64,000 nucleotides of DNA from Fomes fomentarius (GCA_022606135.1 JABYQN010000013.1:310001-374000); one strand, 5' to 3'. Shown: positions 32,480 to 43,797, counted from the stretch's first letter. Notes: generated by a model not told the origin, from the letters alone. Numbers and translations are program-made.

Positions 32480-33935
32480 TGAAGATGATCAGGCAGGTGA
32501 TGACGGTACCTACAAGATGAGGGATTGCTTGTCGCTCGGCTGTTATAGGTTGGGTTCGCAGCGGTTCCCAGGGATGCTTGAAATTCTCTGAGCTCTATGC
32601 AGGTCCGGGTAGAGCTATGTGAGGCGACACACTATGTCATAGTCAAGGTCAAGTCGGCATCAGGAGAGGCGCTCGCTTACCGGTCACCGACTGAGTGAGT
32701 GTATCATGAATGTGAATCGTGACTGATCCATCGTGTTGATCCTGACCCTACCACACTCATAGTCATAGCCATTTTTACCGTGGTAAAAGTCGAGTAGAAA
32801 GGCGAGTGTGAGCACGAGAACAGGAGAAGGGCCGAGAACAAGAGAAGGAGCGAGACATGTCGATGATCACTCAAGGCTTGGTCCCTAGAGATGTTCTCCT
32901 CAATCGCCATCTCACTGCCTCTACTGCACTACCTTCAAATAAAGCTCATGCGTCCATACAGCATATCTACTTCCGTCTACCCCGACTTTCAGTTGCAGGC
33001 CAATTCGTCAGACTCTCGCTATTCTTCGACCAAACCTTTGCTCTCAAGCACCCCGCGCGGGAATCTGTGGACGTCCCCTGGCACCCCAGCGAGCACAGAT
33101 GAGCATCGATGCGCCCCATGCCCATCTCGTTGTGGTATGCTGAATATGGTTGTGAGTAGTCGATCGATTGCTCGGAAGTAATGGAGCCATGTACCTGGCA
33201 GCTCGGAGCCGGCCTCAGACTTGGAGTTGACTCTTCCCGAGCAACGCAGAACTCTCAGAGATTCTATGAAGCATAGCTCGGATGTAGCGCTACGGGCAAT
33301 GTCGACCTTTTGAATTGAGCGCGAATTGAATGGATGAACCATCGTGGATACCTTAGCTACTAGGCCTATGTACTATGTATGCAGCAGCATTCTCATTCTT
33401 GGACAATTATCATAGTGTGGGTGCTGCTTGATCAATCCAGCCCACGACAAAGGCTCAGTGATTAAGACAAGCCGCTTGTGCTGTTCTACCCGTGGCAGTC
33501 ACTTTGTGAAACTTATCCCAGTACAATCTCACCCTCAAGGTACACACGTCATGGTTGGAGGCCCCGAAGTTCCTCATGTATGGTGGGTCTCTTGGATATA
33601 CTCAGGGGTGTACTCAGGTTCTCGTAATTCAATAAGCATGCATACCCATTTATATCCACGGAATGTCTAGAATGTCACACTGGTTATGAGGACACCGTCA
33701 GTTGGCGGGCTGTTCAGAGAAGTCTACTATCACTCAATTGACGCACGGGTTTCGCATCCCGTGAGAGCGCCATACGAAGTCATCTAGTTGAGACGCATAG
33801 CTCATCCAGGCTTGGCATCTTCAAGATAGTTGAGGTGATGAGGGTGCCAAGTCGCTTGACAGATGAGGGGTGATATATCAAGGAGGAAGAGTGCTAAAGG
33901 ATGAACTTGACGGCAACCGTGTGATATATAAAGGT
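32480..33935 (+). repeat. Inverted partner of the copy 3 segment (13640-16710)
   Basis: Carries the matching 5' flank, the intron start GTGAGTGTATCATGAATG, the alternative tail and about 700 bp of 3' flank of copy 3 on the opposite strand. About 1.4 kb of head and stalk are missing. Shared exact blocks include CAGACTTGGAGTTGACTCTT and TGACAGATGAGGGGTGATAT. Confidence 0.75.
32670..33181 (+). pseudogene. Membrane protein family copy 5, relic with the alternative tail
   Basis: Only the last exon before the intron (GGTCACCGACTGA), the intron and the copy-3-type tail remain. Recognisable tail parts: EQEKGREQEKERD, YSISTSVYPDFQLQANSSDS, SSTKPLLSSTPRGN and PASTDEH, in two frames. It proves that the copy 3 tail existed at another locus and orientation. 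Confidence 0.7.
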
Positions 33936-34140
33936 GGAATGCACTGTCAGGGAGTCGAGATAGTCATAGGATGAGGCTGACCGAGGGATGATCGCAAACA
34001 ATGCTGTCTAGCCCCCCCAGGAAAGCTAACACAGAGGGTGAAGCCTATCGTAGACTACCGAGACAAATCAGTAACCATTCATACGCTTACAACTTCCCAG
34101 ACTACTATTCTGGACAATAACTCTTGAGCTCGGATACGTT
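33936..34140. other. Short intergenic gap
   Basis: Nothing recognised. Confidence 0.4.
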
Positions 34141-35986
34141 TCAGGCGGACGTGTACGGCGGAGGGAGTATAGCTTCGTCGTACAACCTCAACCCAGAATC
34201 CACATCGTGGCGTGATGGTACACTGTCCTGTATGTTCGGCGTGACCAGAGCCGGAAGGAGATGCCATACTTGGGCCTGAAGGTCGACGGGCGCATGCCAT
34301 TGCGACTGCACGGCATCCGTATGGAGCACATCGTTGGGAGCGGAGACCGGTGCTGATGACATATCGATTGAGGGATCGACCTGGCTTGACCTTTGGCTCC
34401 GAGAGGACCAGGATGAAGCTTCTCGTGACTTTGACAGGAGCGTTACTCGCGATTCTCTCGGGCGATCTCCGACGGAGTTCGCCTCGCTCGAGGGACTTGA
34501 GTCCGCAGTTTCAATTGGGGGAGCAGCATGGAATCCGTTGGACGAGGGGGCATCAAGGACCTCATGTACTGCAGTGAGCGAGCTGCGTGAAAGCCCGAGG
34601 GCAGAGGGTGCCGAAACTGGAGTGCCGATGTGCTCCTGGTATGTTTGCTGCGAGTGATCGGGAGGACAGAAAGATTGGGACTCTACTTATCAGTGAGACG
34701 AGCGTCACATATATACGGGGCCTCTCTGCGCCGATGACTCGGTATTTTGATACATACCTGGAGGAACAGATGGCCGTTGTTGGCGACGTCTTCTCTGCCG
34801 GATATAGCATGCGACGAGGCCGAGGATGATGAGCGCCGCGGCGGATATGGTTCCACCGATCACACCGGCTCGAAGCACTCCGACGCTGGGGCTACCTGCG
34901 GCTGAAGGGGGTCAGCGAGACACATGAGCGAGTGTTCTGTCAAGTCAATCCAAAGTTGGAGACTGTAACACGCACCAGAATCTACAGGTGATACGTTGTG
35001 AGTACTCGTTGTCCGTGGCGACTGAGAGGGTTGCGAGGCGACACGAGTGCCTGTCGGGATCACTTTGGGTGTAGGTGTATGTCAGAAGCATTATAGAAAG
35101 AAGGATGGCTGCTGAGCACTCACAGGAAGCGTTGGTTGATATATTTATATGACTTGATGTGTCAGGAGGAGGCGGAGGGCCAGTAGGGGCTCCACCGGCT
35201 CCTGCACTGGGTTGCATTTCTCCGACGCTAGGGTGCCCTGCTGCTGAAGTGTGTCAGACAGATATGAATGAGGCGAGTCAATGTAGAATGACTAATTACC
35301 AGACACGCACCAGAAATAACAGGGGATGATATGATGTTGCTCGTTGTCCTGGCTGGCGACGCAGATAGTATGGTACTTGTCGAGCTCGCTTTCCGTAGAA
35401 ATCAGAGTTAACTGGGATGATCAATGAATTCTATGCACGTACACGATGTACTGACTGACAGATCGACGTCGCTTGATGATATACTAGAGACTGTCCGGGA
35501 CGTGATGGTTGGAGTAATTGATTGGGAAGTCGGGCCAGCATCTGGAAGGACTATCACAAAGTAATCCAACCAAAAGGAGTTCGGGTAGTGCCCGTTCACG
35601 ATGGTCACCGCTAATGTATGGGACTCCGGAGAGAGACCTTCCGTCGTGAAGGATACCTCAGTCTTCGTGAAGTTGGCCCACGGGGCAGTATAGGTTGCCA
35701 CCGTCTCTCCATCGACGTCGTACCGTGTTGTCGGCTGCCCATCCACGGGCGGGTCCACTATGCAGTAGACGTATATACCGCTCCCTGAGGGTATCTGATG
35801 GTGTGAGTAGTGCGCAGTACGAGCTAGACGCGAGTCACCTTGAAACTCTAGAGAAACAACCATGCCATCCGCCCAGGCTCCCGTTGCTGTGCCGCCAGAA
35901 GCAAAATTGAGGGAATCTCGACTCCACTGGCCTCCGATGTAGTGTACTCGGGGATCATTGTCCTCGATTCTCTCGAGATTAGGCAT
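34141..35986 (-). CDS. Single-pass membrane protein with C-terminal PY motif, family copy 6
   Basis: This copy shows the head best: MPNLERIEDNDPRVHYIGGQ, VVSLEFQG, an intron, SGIYVYCIVD, TTRYDVDGETVATYTAPW, SPESHTLAVTIVNG and SFWLDYFVIVLPD. This is the basidiomycete pattern of a jelly-roll/carbohydrate-binding-like sandwich closing with WLDYF. A Ser/Thr/Pro stalk over several small exons follows (35000-35450). The helix is GVIGGTISAAALIILGLVAC with a basic stop IRQRRRRQQR. After an intron the tail is open: EHIGTPVSAPSALGLSRSS, SREASSWSSRSQRSSQVDPS, SQWHAPVDLQAQV, HDVDSGLRLYDE and the terminus ILPPPYTSA. No signal peptide is visible before the head. Exon joins in the stalk are uncertain; head and tail exons are clear. 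Confidence 0.72.
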
Positions 35987-37396
35987 ACTGGTGAGGCAGT
36001 GTGGGGACCTTGCAAAAGCTGCGGCGAGGAGTACGAGGCGAAGGAGGGAACAGTCCCCTTCAAGGTGATCACAGCATATATCGGTATGTATTGAAAGCGG
36101 TTTTGGGATCTGATATCAGAGAACGTGTTAAAAGAGGCTCAAGATTTGAGAGAAGCGTCAAATTGGACGTGCTTCCTGAGATAAACGGGCGTCATAGAGT
36201 AATTGTGATCTTCAACCCTCAACAGTTTGCTAGTGTCATGATATGAGAATATAGTCCTGGAGCTGGGAGTAGCGGCATGTAGATAGACGGCGACCAACGT
36301 TGGCTGAGACGCAAAGTTAGAGGGGCTGCTGCACGTGTTAGTCGCTAGTCATTGGAACTTTGGCAGATGAATGATATCGATAGGGAAGCTCAGTAGGCCG
36401 AATGACTCCTGAAACAAGCGCATCGCCGCCCGAAAAATGCCTCCGAGTGATCGACTCTCTGTGGTTCAAGAGTATAATGGTGCCTATCATCTAGAGTCTA
36501 GACAATTCATAAGTAACAAGAGACCATATGATTTCGTGTGTCACCTATGACATGATGAATGGGCTGGTACGAGGTGGCTCACTCAATTGCGAATCGGCCT
36601 CGACGGGTATTACGCATTCGAGCCAGCGGCGTACGGCGAGAACTCTCACTGGACGGCTCGCTGAATCCACAGCCCCTGACAGATGAGAGTACCGCCGTAT
36701 CGGAGTTTCCGGGGCGGATGCCCCATCCTACAGCCTCCGATGTCGGAACTTCAAATTGTGTGGTCCCAGGGAGGAAGACTTGCTGAGGTTCGGAGAAGCG
36801 AACACTTGTCTCGTCAGAACCTGCGCCATCGGATGCCCCACGTGCTTCCTTGGAGATGTTCTAAAGCCATTCGCTAAGTTATCCGCCGGCGGACTCTCTC
36901 TCTCTCTCCCGTGTTCGCTTCGTGTTGTATTTGCCTGGTAGACTTCGCGAGCCCCGTCGTCAAACTCGTTTGGGCTTCCAGTTCATATTCTTTCTGACCG
37001 CGCCACGCGACCCCGCCCCTCTCTTCCGACCATGCTCCATTTCTCCATTTCCAGACACACCCTCTTGGCTATACATCTCCCAGTCAGTCTTGGATGGCTC
37101 TAGTTTCGGTTACGGTGACCCATCCTCTGGAATCGCATGTGCGCCATGAATCCGCCCTTACCCCATACCTTACGAGTTTATTTTCTTTTCAGGCGGGGCG
37201 ATGATGGCATAGGTGTATCAGTGTCGACATCATGATCCGAGTGATGTCGCTGAGCAGTGACCGACTTAACTTGAACCGAAAAACATGAGACTGACAAAGT
37301 ATAAACCCACCACAAGCACTGATAACGATCCGAGCCCGAGGGCTGATGCGTAAATTTGAAAGGATGAACATTCGTGTAGGGAAGTACTAGCGATGT
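35987..37396. other. Stretch without a supported gene
   Basis: ORFs of 60-81 codons only, no motif recognised. Confidence 0.4.
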
Positions 37397-38156
37397 GATG
37401 ACCCAGGTCCAGGAAGAGACGATGGAACAGCGAGAGATGCGCGCGAAGCGGATTCGCAACGAGCGCCCATGGCATCCGAATACGTCGGAGTGCGAATATA
37501 TGCGAAAATTACCCAAGGAACTTGGTGGGGAAGTCGCCAATACACTGCGCATACCAGAGTAGGACCTATTGCTACTAAGCACACAGCGGTAACGCTTTTG
37601 TGGCCCCTAACACTGCTCGAACACGGCAAACGGGTGGACCGTGACGCCTATCACGTCGCAGCAGGCCTCGAGTTCCTCCAAGACTTGGACTCGAGCGTGA
37701 GCTCGTTAGCGGCCGACCGCGCGGGTCTGAGTTGCCCCAGGCGGCCTGACACCGAAGCGAGCCAGACAGATGCTGCCCGCGAACCGCTCCGCGCCACGCG
37801 CACCCTGAGGAAGGAAGGCACGCTGACGTACGTCAGCGGATTGAATCTCATAGTTATGATGAGGGTTGACTGACTTAGCACTTTTGCAGTGGCGTGCGTG
37901 CGTGCGTTCGCCCCGCCCCCGGCCTGCGGCGTCGAAAGTGGTGGCGAACGAAGTCTTCGTTCAGCTGGAGCGACGCATCAGGAATCTGTTCATTGAGATG
38001 CACAACAGCGACCGGGACATCCTCATCCATTACGCCCACAGTCTGACGGAGAGCATTAGGCTGCAGTTGACCGAGGAGATGTCGGAGTTGTCGAGGTTGG
38101 AGATGGAGATACTCGGGTTGCATATGCAAGTTCAGAGCATGCGACCGGGGCCTTGA
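37397..38156 (+). CDS. Hypothetical protein with C-terminal coiled coil, exons uncertain
   Basis: The last exon (about 37891-38156) encodes a convincing amphipathic helix: VVANEVFVQLERRIRNLFIE, then MHNSDRDILIHYAHSLTESI and LQLTEEMSELSRLEMEILGL, ending MRPGP. An acceptor TTTTGCAG precedes it. Upstream candidates are a charged frame from the ATG at 37397 (MTQVQEETMEQREMRAKRIR) and an overlapping frame with DRDAYHVAAGLEFLQDLDSS. Which is used is not clear. No family recognised. Confidence 0.35.
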
Positions 38157-38965
38157 GGTTTGACAAAGATGTTGAGGCGTCCAGCTCGACGGCGGCGTGC
38201 TGTTCGTTGTGTTGTTGACTAGTATGCCGTTAACCAGTATTTTCGTCAGTCAGTACCGGCTACGTACATGTTATGAGCATCCGTTCATGTGTGAAGAATT
38301 CGGTCGAAGGTAGCGCTGGCGTTGTCACTCAAACTGATCAAGGATAACAGCGCTGCGCGTTATGATTTACGACCAGCATTACAGACGAAAACAAGCCACA
38401 CATACTATGAAATTGATCCAGGAAGGTTAGCCAGCATTCATAGACAGACGGAGTGAGAGGAAACGACGCACACAAAGAATCCCGCAGCGTCCCGAATTTT
38501 CCCTGAGCTTCCCTATCGTCCCATAGAAACAGAAATTTGACGAGCACGCACGAGCAGCCGCACACCGCATTATTCCGAGTTCAAGCCCTGCCAGCGGGCA
38601 TCCAAAGCATACATTCACCATGCACCGAGACCAGATACAAAAAAAAAGCTGGCGGGAACCCGTGATCAGCCACATACTTCCATCGCGGCCGGAAGGAAGC
38701 AACGCTCACCAAAAAACAAAAAGAACATTGCGTCGCAGGGCGGTCAACGCTGAACAGGACGTCTCCCAGCCCAGTGACCATCAGCAACACGGGACCGTGC
38801 GCCTGCCCCGCTACACCCAACAGTCCGAATCAGGGAGCCAGACAGTATGTCGATCGCCACTAACCGAAGGACATCAGTAATGGCGTAGACGAGAGCCAGA
38901 CAAGATACTCACCGTTGGCGACCATGCTCCCATCCGATCCTGATGGGCTCTGTCTCCGGCGGTCG
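38157..38965. other. Stretch without a supported gene
   Basis: Overlapping minus-strand ORFs of 75-91 codons contain no recognised motif. Confidence 0.4.
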
Positions 38966-39135
38966 GCCTGGTTTGGTCCTGGTCCTGGTCCTGGTCGGCT
39001 CCGGCGTCCTCGGGTCCTGGTCCTGGTCTGCTCTCCTCGTCCTGGTCCTGGTCGGCTCTGGCGTCCTGGTCCTGGTCCTGGTCCTGGTCGGCTCCGGCAT
39101 CCTGGTCCTCGAGTCCTGGTCCTGGTCTTGCGATC
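38966..39135. repeat. GGTCCT-type minisatellite
   Basis: A degenerate array built from GGTCCT/TCCTGG hexamers, interrupted by CGGCTCCGGC-type spacers. It generates long but repetitive ORFs in several frames on both strands, which are not real genes. Confidence 0.9.
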
Positions 39136-39339
39136 CTCTGGCAAATCTGAAAAGTCAGTGAGGCAAACTAGTCCGTCCATACAGCAACCGAAACCGAGTC
39201 CAAGGTCCAACATCCTTCAGTCCATGTCCATGTCCAAGGTCAACATCCGTCCTCCAGTCCATGTCCACCGGCCAACCGAACCGCCCGAGCCCAGCTCGTC
39301 GATCCCTATCCCTGTCCCATTCCCAATCCCATCCCATCC

Positions 39340-39405
39340 CATCGAATCCAATCCTCCAATCCCGATCCTCCGATCCTCCAATCCTCCAATCCTCCAATCC
39401 TCCGA
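39340..39405. repeat. (CCAATCCTCCGATCCT)-like short tandem repeats
   Basis: Imperfect tandem TCCAATCC and CATCCCATC units directly 3' of the disordered-protein gene. Confidence 0.75.
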
Positions 39406-39413
39406 TTCGGCGC

Positions 39414-41270
39414 TCAGCGCCGGCCGTGCGCCGCACGGGGCCGCGGCACCTTCACGCCCATCGCGACCAAGTCCGTAGACACGACCCGGATGGTGCGGGG
39501 TCTGTCGCTGCTGCCTTGCTGCTGCTTCTCCATGTGGTACTGCATGCGCTCCTTCCATAGTCTGTGAGCTCCGTCCGTCGCCCATCTCAGAGGTGCGAAA
39601 ACTTTTGGGGGTGCCTGTGGTGGTGCTGTTGTTGTCGTTGTGGGGGCGGACGAGGAAGAAGCCTGTGTCTGTGTCTGTGTCTGTGTCTGTGTCTGCGTCT
39701 GTGTCTGTGTCTGCGTCTGCGTCTGCGTCTGCGTCTGTGTCTGTGGCTGTGTCTGTGGCGTTGGGGCAGGTGCACGGGCAACGGCAATGTGGCTCTTCGG
39801 GATGAAGGGGGAGACGATTTTGGGCTTCTTGGCGGGCCGTGAAGAACGCTTGAGCCGAGGCTGAGGCTGACAGTTGTCGGTGTCGGAGATCTCGCCCTCT
39901 TCTCTGTCGTCGTCCACATTCCGCTTGCGCTTCTGTCCCACTGTAGTTGAGGTTGACTATATTGTAGGGAGTGTGAGCTCGGTTATAGCGGAGATAGCAA
40001 GCGCGGGACGACTTACGGGAGTTGGTGGGACAGGTCGGCTGACAGGGGGTTGCGGGATAGGACGAGAGGGGATCTTCCTCTTCGAGAAGAAGTTGCAGTC
40101 AAACTTTGGTGGACTTCTCGCCTTCGGCTTTGGTGTGGGGGTCGTCTTCAAGATGACGTTGCGGGCAGCGATGATCGGAGGGGCTACGGCGGGCGCGGGC
40201 TCGACGACAGAGGAAGAGGATTTGAACTTCTTTGCCACTCTCCCGGACTGTATCGCCGTCTTCACAGGCAGCGCGAGATTAGCCATGATTTTTCTTGCAG
40301 CAATGCGTTTCGGGATGCGCGAGGCTGCTTTCGAAGCGCGCGCAGCGCGCACAACCTCGCGGAGAGGGCGCTCGTCCTCACTGGAAGCGTCAGCCTCGTC
40401 AGCGACGGCGGCGCTGCCAAAGATGATCTCCTCCCATTCGTACTCTGTCTCCCTCGTTGCGGCGGTGACGGGTTGGACTGGGGTGCTGGAGGTGATATTC
40501 GCAGTAGGTGGAGACGAGTGGACAGAGGGATGGGAAGAGGTGACTAGTTGCTCCTCGACTTCAGCAATGAGTTGTGCGGCAAGCTCCTCGTATTTGGCAT
40601 ATGATTGCGACGAGGGTGGCTGGTGTGTAGAAGCTGAGGAGAAGAGACTTTCGGCCCAACTCGAAGACGATGCGTAGGAAGAGAGCGATGAGGAGGATGG
40701 GTGGGAGAATGAGTGCGTGGAGACCGAGGTAGGTAAGATTGGGACATCCTCCATGTCTTCGTCGTCGTCCGAGGAGGCGCTGCCATCACTACTGGACGAG
40801 TCATCTGTGTCCGACTCGTCGTCGGACTCATCATCACTGCGCTCGCGAGTTGGTCAGAGGGTTCAAAGCTAGCAACCAATCCTCGGCACACACCTGTCAG
40901 CTTCAGGAGCAGAGTCATCTTGCACCAATACGGCGTCGAGTTCTCGAGCCATAAGCTCCATGGCGCGGACCTCCTTCTTAGCCCTGCGCAAGGCGCGATC
41001 GTTCTTCGCAGCGTCAAGGGGTTCTGTCAGGAGGGGCTTTCGAAGGAAGTAGACTGCATGTCCGCGGCCGATGACCACTTCTTCCACGAGACCTTGCGTG
41101 TCCTTTCCAAGGATGGGGAGGTCTTGGGCGCCGGCGCCAGGTGTGTGGACTTGGTTGGGACTAGAGGGTTTGGAGGCACCCGGGACTCGCATGAGCTCAG
41201 GAGAGAGTTTCCCCGTGTTCGGGTCGAAAGTGTAGACGGTGGCGATGGGGGTGGAGAAGTAGTCGGTCAT
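39414..41270 (-). CDS. Large disordered, probably nuclear protein with Gln-Thr repeat
   Basis: Three exons from the ATG at 41270. Exon 1: MTDYFSTPIATVYTFDPNTG, then VEEVVIGRGHAVYFLRKPLL and a helix rich in Arg/Lys (RALRRAKKEVRAMELMAREL). Exon 2 opens with an acidic serine run (SDDESDDESDTDDSSSS) and holds TEYEWEEIIFGSA and basic, Pro-rich parts (SRPIPQPPVSRPVPPTP). Exon 3, joined through the acceptor ATATAG so that STSTTVGQKRKRNVDDD reads in frame, carries EEGEISDTD, RSSRPAKKPKIVSPFIP, a Gln-Thr repeat and a conserved-looking end (PLRWATDGAHRLWKERMQYH). KRKRN and KKPK look like nuclear signals. No catalytic domain is recognised. The frame is intact through all exons. Confidence 0.7.
39662..39766. 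repeat. (TGTCTG) microsatellite inside a coding exon
   Basis: Hexamers GTGTCT/GCGTCT run for about 100 bp and encode the Gln-Thr repeat of the overlapping minus-strand protein. Interruptions are synonymous in the QT frame (CAGACA/CAGACG), suggesting selection on the peptide. Confidence 0.85.
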
Positions 41271-42374
41271 CGCGTTCAACGTGATATAAAGAGTAGAGCT
41301 GCGCAGCAGTGAAGATAGTTACGAGGAAGTTGAACACGGGAGAAACCAAGTGCAGTGGTGGGCAGAACGGGACAAGGCAGGGCAGACTCGACTACTCGAG
41401 CATATCCGATCGGCCCCCTTACATGTCAGCCGCTATCTCATCCGAGTGTACACACCATGAAAGGAATTGGGGACGAGCCCAGGAACTTATGCAAGTTCCC
41501 GGGCTCGTCCTCAAATTCTTTCTGGTGTCGACTGTCACTCAAGCTTGAGCACCAGTGGCGGTTGAAGCAAGCCAGAGATGCTACAATTCCTGAGATTAGT
41601 GTAGGACGCTTGTAAGGAGTATTGCAATTCAGAGTGACCGCCCCAGAGTGTCGAAGGAGAGGACAAGAGTCTAAGCGCCCCATACGTCACACAGGTATGA
41701 TGTGACAGACCACTCCCACTGCGAGTCACACTCTCTGGCGTTTGTAATTACTTGGCTTCGGACTGCGGATGTATGCGTCAATGTCTACTATGGAATTGAC
41801 GTTCAGTAAAAGCTGAGGCTATCTAGTCTCAATGTTGAAATCCGCGACAGCACGGGCCCGCTGTGACAGCCTGAGGCTCTCTCCGAGTCTTCAACTTTGT
41901 TGACGTTTGAGAAGTTGGGAGTCTCAGAGTGAGTCAAGTTCTGAGAAGTACCCCCTGAGACTCAAGAAGTCTGCACCGTCATTCCAACGGAAGGCCTAGG
42001 AGGGAGAATAAGATCAAAGTCTACGATGCCAATATCGCAACACGCGCCAGTAAGTGCTGCCAGTGGCGAATATGAACTAGACGAGAAAATGAGGGGATAT
42101 CGCCTATGTAGGTACATAGGGCACACGAGGAAGTGCTGCTCTAGCGCAGCGCGCGAACCGCTTGTAAACCGTCTGGTAATGCACTCTTAGTGTATTATCA
42201 GTGACTCGCCAACCTAGCATAAAAATAGTAAACGGTTGTAAGCGCAATCGTTGTGAGGCATTGACACCCGCGAAGTCTCATTTTGACCCCCCCTAGTGCC
42301 GTCCTTGCTTCAGAAGTCCTATATGAACACAAATAAATGCGCGCCTGATGTCTCTCAGCCAATCAATATGTTAC
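41271..42374. other. Intergenic stretch with a long hairpin
   Basis: No gene is supported. A long imperfect inverted repeat lies at 41450-41531. Confidence 0.5.
41450..41531. repeat. Long hairpin, arms of about 39 bp, 4-nt loop
   Basis: The core arms GGACGAGCCCAGGAACTT and AAGTTCCCGGGCTCGTCC pair with one mismatch around the loop ATGC (41489-41492). Outwards, GAAAGGAATTGG pairs roughly with CAAATTCTTTC and ACACC with GGTGT. It could be a fold-back/MITE-like element or an RNA hairpin. Confidence 0.75.
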
Positions 42375-43797
42375 CTAATTCGGCGTGTATGCCGGCGGTA
42401 GAGTGTCTTCATCGTAGACCCTTAACCCGGAGTCGAGGGCTCGGGGCGGCTGCGCACTGCCCCGTCTGTTCGGCGCAACGAAAGCCTGGAGGAGAGCTCG
42501 CCCGCGGGCTTGAAGCTCGACAGGTGCGAACCACCGCGTTTGCGCGACATCTGCTTGCAGGAGAGCGTTGGGCGCCGAGGGCGGAGATGGTATATCGGGC
42601 GCATTCTGATCGGGATGTGTTGCAAGAATTGGAGCATCTTGTGGTTTGGACGAGCGGACTCTGCGAGCTTCACCAGGCGCTGGTCGTCCCAAGACGGAAC
42701 TCGGAGGTTCGGAATAGACAGCCGCAGTTGTAGATACTGTGCTTGACCTATGGGGCACAAGAGACCGTTTCTCGGTAGTATTGGCCAAGACAGGTGAGAG
42801 GCGGTTGGGTATTAGAGTCGTAGCTCTTGTGTGAGGCGAATGAAAGTCTTCAGGAGGAGAGTAGGAATACTCTTCGAGGTGGACTAGCAGTGCGCAACGT
42901 CAGCGTCCCGTGCGCCACTGAGGGGAAATAATCGGACTCGATACCTGGAGACGTAGAATATCGACGTCGCCGACGCGACCTGACCCGGAGATACCAGACG
43001 ATCAAAATCAATATAGCGACGAAGCCGACCACACTGCCTACGATAGCCCCAGTGCGGGATTGTCCCCCTGCTAGAGCATCGGCACAAGGTGCTATCAATA
43101 AAGATCACGACATATCAAGGCCGATAGAGACTCACAAGAGGTCACCGAGGGAAGCGCACTTGTTATCGCAGGAGGTGTGACAGAAGCGCTCGATGCCACT
43201 GTGGAGGATTGTGCCGTTGTGACAGTAGACGTCGCTGACTCGGATGACAGAGATGTTCCACTTGTTATCGCAGGAGAGGTGACAGAAGTGGTCGATTTCA
43301 CTGGGGAGGACCTTGTGATCGTGGACGTCGCTGACTCAGAAGACGAAGATGTTCCATTGTCCACTAGGAAGTATTCCAACAGGAATGCCGTGAGCGAGGT
43401 TCCATTGGTCGGATTCAAGGTGGTGATCTTCACTGTATGACTGCCCGGAAATAAATGGTCCTTCACGAAGTAGCGAACGTCTAAGGTTACCACGTCCGTC
43501 CATGGGGCAGAGTAGGTACCGGCTTCCTCTCCATCGATGTCGAATCGAGTCGCAGGCTGACCATTGAAACGCGATTCAGCCAGTGGGCCGTAAACCTGTA
43601 TACGAGTTCCTGACGACAAGTGAGCTGAAGATGACTCCGCAGACCATAGAAATCTGAAACACACCGGTAAACCGAAGAGTTGCCGTCAAGCCCGCTCCTT
43701 GAGCTTCGTGCGTTGAGATAGCTGCGCCCGAGATCCAGTTTCCGGAGTAGATTACCCGGGAGTCATTGTGGGCTATCTTCTGAACAGGGTCAGACAT
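42375..43797 (-). CDS. Single-pass membrane protein with C-terminal PY motif, family copy 7
   Basis: Head: MSDPVQKIAHNDSRVIYSGN, LTATLRFTG, a 54-nt intron, TRIQVYGPLAESRFNGQPAT, RFDIDGEEAGTYSAPWTDV, FPGSHTVKITTLNP and LTAFLLEYFLVDNG. The stalk consists of Ser/Thr repeats (SPAITSGTSLSSESATST appears twice in variant form). Helix: RTGAIVGSVVGFVAILILIV, basic stop RVRSRRRRRY. After an intron the tail reads VHLEEYSYSPPEDF, VPHRSSTVSTTAAVY, TRWFAPVELQARGRALLQAF, RALDSGLRVYDEDT and the terminus LPPAYTPN. Here the PY motif is PPAY, still PPxY. All inferred exons are open. No signal peptide. Confidence 0.75.

Noticed and set aside
32172..32591. 139-codon plus ORF
   Set aside because: Overlaps sequence shared in inverted orientation with 16560-16710, where the frame is not kept.
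38915..39478. 187-codon plus ORF and overlapping minus ORFs
   Set aside because: Products of the GGTCCT minisatellite; low-complexity Gly-Pro/Leu-Val or Thr-Arg runs without family support.
39874..40677. 267-codon plus-strand ORF
   Set aside because: Antisense to exons 2 and 3 of the disordered-protein gene, whose three exons join in frame with good splice sites. The plus ORF has no motif.
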